Made by a program: the position numbers and the translations under genes. DNA of 64,000 nt, taken from JAVJRN01 sp040218415. GTDB lineage: Bacteria; Bacteroidota; Bacteroidia; Cytophagales; Cyclobacteriaceae. Numbering within the stretch: position 1 is the stretch's first letter; every line of letters starts with the position of its first letter. Under the pieces are notes generated by a model. That model was not told where the DNA came from and ran no database searches. It saw only the letters and a list, made by a program, of their open reading frames with translations. This document shows, piece after piece, positions 17,772 to 26,102 of the stretch. The DNA is taken from assembly GCA_040218415.1 (NCBI GenBank), contig JAVJRN010000066.1, positions 186,001 to 250,000 on the forward strand, read 5' to 3'.

Positions 17772-19661
17772 CTAATTTTGATAAAAATATTTATTTGGAT
17801 TGTTAACAATTTTTGGACTGAACCCTAGCTGGTCATTTATTTGGAACTGATCAGAAAGCTTTAAGCTAATCTCAGCATCACTTGTCCCTACATACTCATT
17901 TCCTGAAATAAAAACGTTATTACAGTTCTGAATATCAAAATGGGATAAGTCAGGGTAAATTTCTTTATAGCCGTGGGTTTGTGAAATCTTATTATCAGTA
18001 ATTGACAACCCATCTACACTCAAGGCATAAACCAATAATCGATCGAAGGTTTTAATCGTATTGCCCGTGAAGGATATATTTCTATGATAAAAACCATTGG
18101 AACGAAATTCCTTACCTATTATCGGGTCTATCTGTAAGATGGCTTGTGGATTATGCCCACCAATGCCAAGATCTTCAAATACATTACCTTTAATCAATAC
18201 ATCAGAAACCGGACCAGATTCAAACCAAAAATTAGCATCCCCACAAATCCGAATACCTGCCATCATTGAAGAGAAATAATTATTAGAAATCTCTACTGGC
18301 TTTGAGGTAGAGATCAGCAAGCTTCGTGCTCTATTTTGTTTGACTACACAATTGGTAATTTTAACAGCTGCAACGAAAGAAATATTCTCAGCGACTGTAT
18401 TGACAAGGTCTAAATCTGAAATATCCTGATTGAATGCTATTTTATAATCATTCTCACTGTCCATTTTGACGGATTTTACAGTAACCACTTTGATTGGCAA
18501 TAGATCGCCGCGAGAAACAAATCTTATTGAATCTCCTTCTGAAGCAAAAGGAAACCCTTCTTGTTGATAGTGACCAAAACTTGCCTTTAATGTATTAGCA
18601 TCTACTACTTCATCAACAAGCATATAAGTGCCTTGAACATTGGTGGCATCATCCAAAATATTCTTAAAAAGACAAGAATCCATTGAAATGAGCCCTTTAC
18701 AATTTACAAAGTGCGTAGCATCTGCTGTCACGCCGATCATCCTTTTAGATCCTTCAGGCAGTGTAACATTGTATTTGCTTAATGTAATGTTAGAGGACTT
18801 TTCAGCAATTAATGCCATCGCTCCACTGGCATATACATTAACTCGCTCTATTCTAATATTCTTGCTATCATTGATGAATATAGCTGGATAACGTCTGTTT
18901 TCTCCATGTGGCCCTTTGTCTACCCAAATAGATCCCACCGGAGGCACTTTCTTTGCTTTGACATTTCCAAACTTTACGATACCCTCACTTAATTCTTCTG
19001 CTGTCAACTCTTGAGCAAGCCACGGGTGTTCATAATGTGAGGTAAAATAATAAGGTCTAAGTGTTTCTTTGCTGTAAACAATATTCTCTCCAAGTGGCAA
19101 CTCCCAATCATAACCTTTGAAAAATAGGCGGCCTTTCCTGATTTCATATTCATTCTGTTCTTCTACTTTCAACGTAAAAGTCCCATTCTCCTGTGAGCTT
19201 TCAATCACCTCTCCTTCGAAAGTAAACGGTTTGTCCCAGTAGATATTAACATCAGAAATCAAAGACTCTCCTACACCTTTAAGCACCAGCGGGATTATTC
19301 CACCATGAAAAATTAAGTCAGACCCATTTCCCTCTATTCGCACAGAGTTTACTCCAAAAAAAGGCATGGCTATTTTCTTGTCCCCATTGTCATTGTTGGA
19401 GATGGTTAGGTATTCACTTTTTGCTTGCTCAGGATAAAAATGGTATTCTCCTTTTTCAAAATTGATGACAACATCTTGTCCTTTTGCCATAGCCAATTTT
19501 TCCTTCATGAGTGATGACAAGTCATCACTCATTGAAGGATCAACCGTAATGAAGAAGGAATTATTAAGTTCTGAAGTACTTCCTACCCCACATGAGGTAA
19601 GAAGCAAAGCAGATAACAACACAAAGGCGGTACACATTAAAGTTTTTTTATAGCTGCTCAT
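17772..19661 (-). CDS. GH110-like alpha-galactosidase lipoprotein
   Basis: The 629-residue product has a lipoprotein signal with lipobox LTSC (Cys24) and should be membrane-anchored. The parallel beta-helix carries GH110-type blocks: 'VTADATHFVNCKG' (Asp314, His317), 'LDDATNVQGTY' (Asp337/338) and 'NRARSLLISTSK' followed by 'FWFESGPVSDVLIKGN'. In the paralog at 7171 the second block reads NVHG; here it is NVQG, a possible specificity change. The start codon overlaps the SusD stop by four bases (ATGA), and the next gene starts one base past its own stop, so the three are translationally coupled. Predicted role: removal of terminal alpha-1,3-linked galactose or a similar sugar from the glycan handled by this SusCD. 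Family assignment rests on motif recall. Confidence 0.75.
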   Translation of the reverse strand: MSSYKKTLMCTAFVLLSALLLTSCGVGSTSELNNSFFITVDPSMSDDLSSLMKEKLAMAKGQDVVINFEKGEYHFYPEQAKSEYLTISNNDNGDKKIAMPFFGVNSVRIEGNGSDLIFHGGIIPLVLKGVGESLISDVNIYWDKPFTFEGEVIESSQENGTFTLKVEEQNEYEIRKGRLFFKGYDWELPLGENIVYSKETLRPYYFTSHYEHPWLAQELTAEELSEGIVKFGNVKAKKVPPVGSIWVDKGPHGENRRYPAIFINDSKNIRIERVNVYASGAMALIAEKSSNITLSKYNVTLPEGSKRMIGVTADATHFVNCKGLISMDSCLFKNILDDATNVQGTYMLVDEVVDANTLKASFGHYQQEGFPFASEGDSIRFVSRGDLLPIKVVTVKSVKMDSENDYKIAFNQDISDLDLVNTVAENISFVAAVKITNCVVKQNRARSLLISTSKPVEISNNYFSSMMAGIRICGDANFWFESGPVSDVLIKGNVFEDLGIGGHNPQAILQIDPIIGKEFRSNGFYHRNISFTGNTIKTFDRLLVYALSVDGLSITDNKISQTHGYKEIYPDLSHFDIQNCNNVFISGNEYVGTSDAEISLKLSDQFQINDQLGFSPKIVNNPNKYFYQN

Positions 19662-21238
19662 TGCTCAGAATTAAAGCAATCAGAAGAATACCCACAGTTT
19701 TGCTTGAGATCACCACCTCCTGTATCAATAACCGTTTGCGGAATTGGGAAAAATATATGGTGGGGCTGCCAACTCAGATCTGGTCTTGGAAGGTTAGGGT
19801 CATGTTCGTAATTAATACTTTTAACCGCTTCTTCTAATTTCCCAAATCTTACCAAATCATGCCATCTATGTCCTTCGTAACACAGTTCCCATTTTCGTTC
19901 ATCGAGTAGTGCTTGTTCATCAATACTAACAAGATCCACCGCTGGATCAGCAGTACCTAAATCTACCCCATAGGCTCTTCTCCTTACTTGATTAATAGCA
20001 TCCAATGCTCTTGAATCTGTAAACCCAGCAGGTGAGCCTGCTTGTCTCCATAGTGCTTCAGCATGCATCAAGAGCACATCTGCATATCGGGTAATTGGAA
20101 AGTTAAACGGAGACTGCCACTCGAAAAAACCTTCTGGTCTTTCATCTTCATCAGTATCGTGTCTCCATTTGTATGCATAATAACTTGTATCTCCTACTTC
20201 CAGAGGCTCTCTGGTTCCTTGAGCATCAATTATTCTATATCGCGCAATGTTCCATTCTCTTCTTGGGTCATTCTCATCATATGAAAAATAATGTTCTGCA
20301 AAAGTTCGTACCAAGGTATAAGCCTGAGTAAAAGTGAAATCCGGTGCGCCAGACCATGTTCCGACTTGTCCTCCTTCACAATTACCACAGAAAGTATATT
20401 CAGCATCAAAAATATATTCAGAATGATACTCATCCCTGTAGTTGAAGCAATCCTGATAATTAGGTACTAGCGCAAAACCACCCTCATCAATCACTTTTGT
20501 AGTGTACTCCAGTGACTTTGCAGCTGCTGTAGCATCATTGAGCGGTTCGCCTGCCATCTGAAGGTAAGCCTTGGCAAGAAAAGTAGTAGCCGCATATTTT
20601 CTTGCACGACCATTTTGATTTACTACAGGAAGCAATGCCTCAGCTTGCTCAAAGTCAGCTATAATCTGAGCGTAAGTCTCTGCTAGCGTATTTCTTACTA
20701 GAGAAAGGGTGTTTACGTCGACTACCTCCTGAGTAACCAATGGTACACCACCATAAAGCCGCGCTAACTGCCAATAGTAAAATCCCCTAAGAAAATATGC
20801 TTCACCGCTAATTCTATCTATTTCACTTTGCGGAATTTCAACACCACGCTCAATAGCCGCTGGAAGTCTATTTAATATGGTATTGGCTCGACTAATCCCG
20901 ACATATTGAAATTCCCACACACTCTCAGTATATTGATTAGCGGGAGTGAAAGTATAATCTGTAATTTCGAATCCTGCTTGGAATTGCTGAGTAGCATACA
21001 TTTCATCAGTACCAGCTCTACCCAATATCATTAATCCACGAAAATAAGTTCCATTCCCGTTTCCTGGTTGATGACTGGCGATAGGATCGTAAGCTCCTGT
21101 AAGTGCTAAATCAAAATCAGATTGCGACTGGAAAAAATTAATGGTTGATATACTGCTTTGTAACGGAATCTCCAATTTATCCTCACAGGATAACAGAGCC
21201 AGAATGATTGCTAGAAAATATATTTTTTTCATCATCAA
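19658..21238 (-). CDS. susD: SusD/RagB-family glycan-binding lipoprotein
   Basis: The protein has 526 residues with a lipoprotein signal and lipobox LLSC (about Cys18). It has the SusD-like N-terminal domain ('STINFFQSQSDFDLALTGAYD') and the TPR-like helical scaffold ('SGEAYFLRGFYYWQLARLYGGVPLV', a hallmark RagB segment near 150). The C-terminal RagB domain ends with 'LLDERKWELCYEGHRWHDLVRFGKL' and 'IFFPIPQTVID'. It lids the SusC transporter and binds incoming oligosaccharide at the outer face of the outer membrane. It begins 6 bases after the SusC stop and overlaps the GH110-like gene by four bases. Confidence 0.95.
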   Translation of the reverse strand: MMMKKIYFLAIILALLSCEDKLEIPLQSSISTINFFQSQSDFDLALTGAYDPIASHQPGNGNGTYFRGLMILGRAGTDEMYATQQFQAGFEITDYTFTPANQYTESVWEFQYVGISRANTILNRLPAAIERGVEIPQSEIDRISGEAYFLRGFYYWQLARLYGGVPLVTQEVVDVNTLSLVRNTLAETYAQIIADFEQAEALLPVVNQNGRARKYAATTFLAKAYLQMAGEPLNDATAAAKSLEYTTKVIDEGGFALVPNYQDCFNYRDEYHSEYIFDAEYTFCGNCEGGQVGTWSGAPDFTFTQAYTLVRTFAEHYFSYDENDPRREWNIARYRIIDAQGTREPLEVGDTSYYAYKWRHDTDEDERPEGFFEWQSPFNFPITRYADVLLMHAEALWRQAGSPAGFTDSRALDAINQVRRRAYGVDLGTADPAVDLVSIDEQALLDERKWELCYEGHRWHDLVRFGKLEEAVKSINYEHDPNLPRPDLSWQPHHIFFPIPQTVIDTGGGDLKQNCGYSSDCFNSEQ

Positions 21239-21244
21239 AATAAT

Positions 21245-24200
21245 TTAAAAAGTTAATGTTAGACCACCCATGAATGTTCTAGCTCTTGGAAAAGCACCGA
21301 AATCCATTCCAGCTGTAAGGGCTGAAGTGTACGCTCCAGTACCCTGATTGGTATTTACTTCAGGGTCATATCCAGAATACTTGGTGAAAATGGCCAGATT
21401 ATCAACAGAGGCAAATACATTGAGGCTTTTAACTCCCAAAGCCAACAATTTTGATGGAAAAGTATATCCCAATTTCACATTACTTATTCTCAAAAAGGAG
21501 CCATCTTCAACATACTCATCTACTACAACTGTAGGTGCAATTTCCGCGTATTGTTCGCTCTGTCTGTTATCTGGAGTCCACCTATTAAACCATTCTGGAG
21601 AAACATTACTTGCTGTACCAGAGCGGTATCTTTTGTATATTATCTTGGATGCATTCAAGACATCATAATCAAGAAAATACTGCATCATAATTCTTAGATC
21701 GAAATTTTTATATCTGATAGTGTTAGTCAGTCCTCCGTAATATCTCGGCATAGTTCGACCCAATACAACCCTGTCTTCATCAGAAATGATACCATCGCCA
21801 TTGGTATCTTTGAATTTTAAATCACCTGGCTTTACTAGACTTAGTCCTCCAGTGACATCATCATATAAGACCCCTGTAACTGGATCAAAATCATCGCTTG
21901 TATAGATACCTTCGGTCTGATAACCAAATATTTCACCAACAGGCGCACCCTCACGAAGCACGAACATATCGCCATAACCTCCACCAATAAAAGCTCCAAT
22001 TGTAATACGATCACCACCTTGTGCAATATTTGTTACTTCAGAATCTATGTAGGAAAAATTAGTTGCCACATCCCAAGAAAAATTACCTGTGGATATTAGA
22101 TCTGATTGTAAGGTTATCTCAAGCCCTTTGTTCACCATGGAACCTACATTTCTAAATGCTGAGTTGAATCCCGAGATATTGGGTATCGGAGTTCGCAGTA
22201 TCATATCTACAGTTTCCTTGATGAAGTAATCAACACTCCCGCTTATTCGATTTTTAGCTAGACTAAAATTCAATCCATAATTTTGCTCTTTGGTATTCTC
22301 CCAGCTTAGTCCTTCATTAGCAAGATTAGAAGCTGCAAGCCCTAAAACCTGCGCATCGTTGAAAGTATAATGCGCCACTCCTAATTGAGCATAAGCTCCA
22401 GAAAGAGGAACGTTTGCATTTCCTACTTCGCCATAACTTGCTCTTACTTTAAGTTCATTAATAAAACCTGAATTTGATAAAATATCCTTGGTCAAATCAT
22501 ATGAGGCTCCTACTGAGAAGAAAGTACCCCATTTATTAAGTAAAAAGCGAGATGTTCCGTCTCTCCTTATTGAGACTGATACATTCAATTTATCATCAAA
22601 AGTGTAAATTGCTCTGCTGAGGTAACTGAGCCAATGTGCTTTATCCACATTGGAAGAAGTAACATATAATGCACCAAGACGTAGTTGTTTATATCCAAGT
22701 GTTTCATTTTCAAATTGATTAGCTTCAGATCTAACACTCTCAGAATTGCTTGTTTGCTGTGTAAATCCTACCACCACATTGATGTCGTGCTTACTTGCAA
22801 ATCTTTTTTGATAAGAAAGAATATTTTCATTGAGTATATTGATACTCCGCGCGTTAGTAACGATTGCCAAACCCTCATAAAAGTCTCCAAGACCTGTAGA
22901 TCTAGGATACCAAATACGATCTGTCAAATTATAAACGTCAACACCACCCGTAACTTTTAATGAAAGACCCTCAAAAATATTATAAGTCAAATAGCCATTA
23001 CCAATAAAGCGACTAGACGATTTCTTTAAATCTGTGTCCCGAGCAGAAGTAACCATGTTACCCACATTGAATTCGTAAAAATTATTAAGATCTACTTCGG
23101 GGAAACCTGCGTTCAAAAAACTTTGGGCCGTCCTTGGGTTAAAAAGATCATAGGGAGCAGCGCTTAGTGCCTGATTAGTCACTCCTTGCGCACCACCACT
23201 TCGACCTTCCGTAGGCAGACCTTCGTACTCTATATAATTGAAGCTTAAATCACCTCCAAATGATAAAGCATCTGAATGTGTTTGTTCAAATCCGAGTTTC
23301 GCGTTGTATTTCTTAAAATCAGATTCGATTAATATGGATTTGTCGTCTAATGCTGCCAAAGAAAAAAAGGAATTACTTTTTTCACTTGAGTTCTGAATAG
23401 AAATGGAGTGATTTTGAACAAAGCCAGTTCTGTAAATCTCATCTTGCCAGTTTACGCTCTCGATCTCGTTAAAATCAAAATCATACATCTCGTCTGTGTT
23501 TCTATCAGTAAAAAACACATTACCAGGATTGTTGGTGTGCTGGTATTCTGCATATTGCTGAAACCCCATCACCTCTATTTGCTTTGGGAGTTCCCTTACA
23601 CCAAAAAAATTACTGTAGGTGACTCTGGAACCGGGTTGAGCACCCCTGTTGGTGGTAATCAAAATCACTCCATTTGCTCCACGATTACCATAGATCGCTG
23701 TTGCGGAAGCATCTTTTAAGATTTCTATGGATTGAATATCCGCCGGGTTAATAAATGCTAATGGACTTAGCTGAGAAGTAAAATTTTCCAAATCACCACC
23801 ACCGCTAGTAGCCACATCAAATAATGGAAAGCCATCTACTACGATTAGCGGTGAAGTTCCACCTGTAAGGGAATTTACCCCACGAATATTTATCCTTTCT
23901 GCTGCACCTGGCTGACCTCCTCCTGATTGTATCATTATACCAGCCGCATTTCCTTGTAATGCCTCTCCAATAGTTGCAATGGGGCCCGCTTTAAAACTTT
24001 CTTGAGTAACAGAGGTCACTGCTCCAGTTAATTTTTTCTTTGAAGTTGAGCCATAGCCAATCACAACCACTTCATCTAGTTCACTTAATTCAACGGCCAA
24101 TTCAACATCGATTCTTGAGCGGTTGTTGACAGCAATCTCCTTGGTTTCAAAGCCGATAAAAGAATACTTCAATGTGGCATTGTCAGAAACAGAAATCGTA

Positions 24201-24394
24201 TAATTGCCATCTATATCTGAAATAGTACCATTTAAAGTACCTACTTCCATAATAGTAACACCAACAAGAGTTTCCGATGTGCCGATCTCTGTTATTGTCC
24301 CAGATACGGTGTTGCTTTGTGCCGTTAAGAAAGTACTAAAAGAGAATAGAAAAATACAAAACAACCCGATTTTAAAGTAGGTCTTAATATTCAT
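21245..24394 (-). CDS. susC: SusC/RagA-family TonB-dependent outer-membrane transporter
   Basis: The protein has 1049 residues, a normal SusC length. After the signal peptide (about 1-25, ending LTAQ) comes a carboxypeptidase-D-like domain (about 27-105, 'VSGTITEIGTSETLVGVTI'). A region with 'LDEVVVIGYGSTSKKKLTGAV' then leads into the plug ('INIRGVNSLTGGTSPLIVVDG', 'ILKDASATAIYGNRGANGVI'). The rest is a 22-strand beta-barrel ending with an aromatic residue ('GGLTLTF'), the usual assembly signal. It imports oligosaccharides using TonB energy together with SusD. A small hydrophobic ORF stops 10 bases before its ATG. Confidence 0.95.
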   Translation of the reverse strand: MNIKTYFKIGLFCIFLFSFSTFLTAQSNTVSGTITEIGTSETLVGVTIMEVGTLNGTISDIDGNYTISVSDNATLKYSFIGFETKEIAVNNRSRIDVELAVELSELDEVVVIGYGSTSKKKLTGAVTSVTQESFKAGPIATIGEALQGNAAGIMIQSGGGQPGAAERINIRGVNSLTGGTSPLIVVDGFPLFDVATSGGGDLENFTSQLSPLAFINPADIQSIEILKDASATAIYGNRGANGVILITTNRGAQPGSRVTYSNFFGVRELPKQIEVMGFQQYAEYQHTNNPGNVFFTDRNTDEMYDFDFNEIESVNWQDEIYRTGFVQNHSISIQNSSEKSNSFFSLAALDDKSILIESDFKKYNAKLGFEQTHSDALSFGGDLSFNYIEYEGLPTEGRSGGAQGVTNQALSAAPYDLFNPRTAQSFLNAGFPEVDLNNFYEFNVGNMVTSARDTDLKKSSSRFIGNGYLTYNIFEGLSLKVTGGVDVYNLTDRIWYPRSTGLGDFYEGLAIVTNARSINILNENILSYQKRFASKHDINVVVGFTQQTSNSESVRSEANQFENETLGYKQLRLGALYVTSSNVDKAHWLSYLSRAIYTFDDKLNVSVSIRRDGTSRFLLNKWGTFFSVGASYDLTKDILSNSGFINELKVRASYGEVGNANVPLSGAYAQLGVAHYTFNDAQVLGLAASNLANEGLSWENTKEQNYGLNFSLAKNRISGSVDYFIKETVDMILRTPIPNISGFNSAFRNVGSMVNKGLEITLQSDLISTGNFSWDVATNFSYIDSEVTNIAQGGDRITIGAFIGGGYGDMFVLREGAPVGEIFGYQTEGIYTSDDFDPVTGVLYDDVTGGLSLVKPGDLKFKDTNGDGIISDEDRVVLGRTMPRYYGGLTNTIRYKNFDLRIMMQYFLDYDVLNASKIIYKRYRSGTASNVSPEWFNRWTPDNRQSEQYAEIAPTVVVDEYVEDGSFLRISNVKLGYTFPSKLLALGVKSLNVFASVDNLAIFTKYSGYDPEVNTNQGTGAYTSALTAGMDFGAFPRARTFMGGLTLTF

Positions 24395-24404
24395 AATTTT
24401 TAGA

Positions 24405-24518
24405 TTAATATAAAATCATAGAAAAAGAAAAGAGAAGTATGATAACAAGAATTATCAAGACAGATATGATTTGGAAAATCAACGGTTTTATTGATCCCTT
24501 AAACTTGTCTTGAATCAT
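24405..24518 (-). CDS. Small single-helix membrane protein between SGBP and SusC
   Basis: A 37-codon frame on the minus strand starts at the ATG at 24518, 39 bases after the stop of the PKD lipoprotein, and ends at a TAA at 24405, 10 bases before the SusC ATG. The peptide begins MIQDKFKGSIKP and then runs as an unbroken hydrophobic helix rich in Ile, Leu, Val and Phe, about 23 residues, ending SMILY. It fits a positively charged N-terminus inside the cytoplasm and one transmembrane helix. A purine-rich GAGAAGAG run lies just before the start. It could be a real micro-protein of the PUL operon, or a leader peptide for SusC translation, or chance; position and composition favour the first two. 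Confidence 0.4.
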   Translation of the reverse strand: MIQDKFKGSIKPLIFQIISVLIILVIILLFSFSMILY

Positions 24519-24557
24519 CTTGCTCTTCTCTTCTCTTTTGTAAATCATTTATTTGGA

Positions 24558-25739
24558 TCACTCAGTTACACTTCCGAGCTTAATTAACTCCACTTCATCA
24601 ATCAAGAATGATGCAGCATCACCTGCGAATCCGATTTCAGGGAATACATTAGATGCAGATGCCTGATTTAAACTACTCAAGGTGTCTACAACTGAAATTC
24701 TCACCCATTCACTTGGTGCACCGCCTTCAACAGGTCCTACATTAGCAAAATACTGATAACCCTCTTCCAAAGATGGGTCTTCGATTGACCAACCTGGCAA
24801 ATGGTTCACAATTCTTGAAAACTGTACCGTTGCGCCTTCTGTAAGAACTCTTAGATAATAGCTGAATAGAACAATGTCTCCAGAAGCTAATTGGGCATTG
24901 CTTTCCCAAAGATCTCTCGAAATCATTCCATAATATCCTTTATTACCAGGGTAAGTAACTTGTATAGCTGATCCTTTAAAACCTTCTGAAACAGATGTCA
25001 CAACACCTTCTTCAAATGGAGCGCCCAAATCGCCATCCCAAGTTTGGAAACTACCAACTCTGCTCTCATCATCAAATGACCATAAACCATCTGCAAAAAG
25101 ATTAGAATAACTTGCTTCTAAAGTTACCGTGGTAGTAATATTTACCTCCGCTCCATCAAGAGCTCTTTTAAGGTTCAAAGTAATGTCCACATCACCGTAC
25201 CCTACCATTTCTACTGTCGGACTTAATTCTGTAGAGGTCTCAGGTATTCCACCCGGAATGGTCCAAAGCACTTCATCGGCTCCTCCTATAACAGCGGCTG
25301 AAAGTGCAACAGAAAATCGGAAGTCATTGTCTCCAAATTGGAGTGCTGACTGAGTAGCGGTAGCGGATGCCGTAGCACTCAACTCGGGAGAAACATTTAC
25401 AGTGTATGATGACTCAGCTTCAGCACCATTAGCAAATGTGATCTTTAAACCAATAGTTTTTTCACCTGCTGTCGTGAACGTCACGGCTACTGTTTGATCA
25501 GTAGATGTCGCTGGTGTTCCATCTTGAAAAGTCCATTCTCTGCTTGCTACTTCTCTTGTCCTATCAACAAATGTAAATGGAACATTTACTACAGCAGCCT
25601 CAGGAACAGTAGCTTCTACAGTCCCTGGCTCAGGAGGAGTTACCTCATCTTCGGTACACGAAGAAACCATCACTATTGAAGCCATCAGTGCGATGACTAA
25701 AATTTGAGGTTTTTTAATTAAAGATTTTAATGTTTTCAT
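24558..25739 (-). CDS. PKD-domain surface glycan-binding lipoprotein (SusE-like position)
   Basis: Using the ATG at 25739 (393 residues) gives a good lipoprotein signal with lipobox VSSC; the longer start at 25781 adds an unlikely hydrophobic tail. A PKD fold follows (about 45-120, 'FVDRTREVASREWTFQDGTPA'), then a second Ig-like domain (about 125-215, 'VLWTIPGGIPETS'). The C-terminal jelly-roll-like region (about 220-393) ends in 'GFAGDAASFLIDEVELI', a carbohydrate-binding-module style C-terminal strand. It is the first gene of the SusCD operon, preceding SusC by a 163-base spacer that holds a small ORF. Its likely role is an outer-surface glycan-binding protein helping SusCD; this follows from PUL precedent, not from a recognised binding site. 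Confidence 0.8.
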   Translation of the reverse strand: MKTLKSLIKKPQILVIALMASIVMVSSCTEDEVTPPEPGTVEATVPEAAVVNVPFTFVDRTREVASREWTFQDGTPATSTDQTVAVTFTTAGEKTIGLKITFANGAEAESSYTVNVSPELSATASATATQSALQFGDNDFRFSVALSAAVIGGADEVLWTIPGGIPETSTELSPTVEMVGYGDVDITLNLKRALDGAEVNITTTVTLEASYSNLFADGLWSFDDESRVGSFQTWDGDLGAPFEEGVVTSVSEGFKGSAIQVTYPGNKGYYGMISRDLWESNAQLASGDIVLFSYYLRVLTEGATVQFSRIVNHLPGWSIEDPSLEEGYQYFANVGPVEGGAPSEWVRISVVDTLSSLNQASASNVFPEIGFAGDAASFLIDEVELIKLGSVTE

Positions 25740-25778
25740 AAGTGTTTTTAGTAGATATTTAGAAATGATTATAATGAC

Positions 25779-25786
25779 CAAAAGTA
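25779..25786 (-). promoter_or_regulatory. Candidate -7 box of the PUL promoter
   Basis: The minus strand reads TACTTTTG here, matching TAnnTTTG, 39-46 bases before the ATG of the glycan-binding lipoprotein. No good -33 TTTG box is present at the expected distance. That is common for activator-dependent promoters and fits the repeats that begin at 25819 just upstream. Confidence 0.5.
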
Positions 25787-25818
25787 TCTAGGACAATGTG
25801 CAGTCGTTTTACTAGGAG

Positions 25819-25881
25819 GTTCAAATACTGTTGTTTAAAGTTCAATCACTTGTACGCATCGTTCAATTTCTTGCCTTGAGT
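25819..25881. promoter_or_regulatory. Three 21-bp-phased direct repeats, candidate HTCS operator
   Basis: GTTCAAATACTG starts at 25819, GTTCAATCACTTG at 25840 and GTTCAATTTCTTG at 25861. The copies are exactly 21 bases apart, two DNA helical turns, so all present the same face. The consensus is GTTCAA(A/T)nnCT. They lie in the intergenic space between the divergent HTCS and PUL operons, immediately upstream of the PUL -7 box. AraC-type proteins have two HTH motifs and bind direct repeats with such phasing, so the HTCS encoded at 26103 is the obvious candidate ligand. The assignment to that protein is inference; the repeats are directly visible. Confidence 0.65.
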
Positions 25882-25893
25882 GATATAAAACAG

Positions 25894-25920
25894 CCTCTAT
25901 TGATGATTTTAGAGGTTTTT
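25894..25920 (+). other. Terminator-like hairpin in the divergent intergenic region
   Basis: CCTCTA (25894-25899) pairs with TAGAGG (25910-25915), followed by a run of six T on the plus strand. No plus-strand gene ends upstream, so it could stop read-through from a divergent or antisense transcript, end a short RNA, or be chance. The rest of 25740-26102 holds the operator repeats and PUL promoter listed separately; I see no clear promoter for the HTCS gene. Confidence 0.35.
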
Positions 25921-26102
25921 TAAAGATCGTAATGCCTGATAGGTACAAATTACTCATATGACGATTATCTCATTCAATTTTCATATTTTAGACAAAGGAT
26001 GGTAATAAAGTTGTTCCACAGCTGATAAGTATCATCTTGAAGAGAAAGACCTGAATATCTAATACAGTTTCAGTAGCTCTGTCTGACAAAACATAAAATT
26101 CA

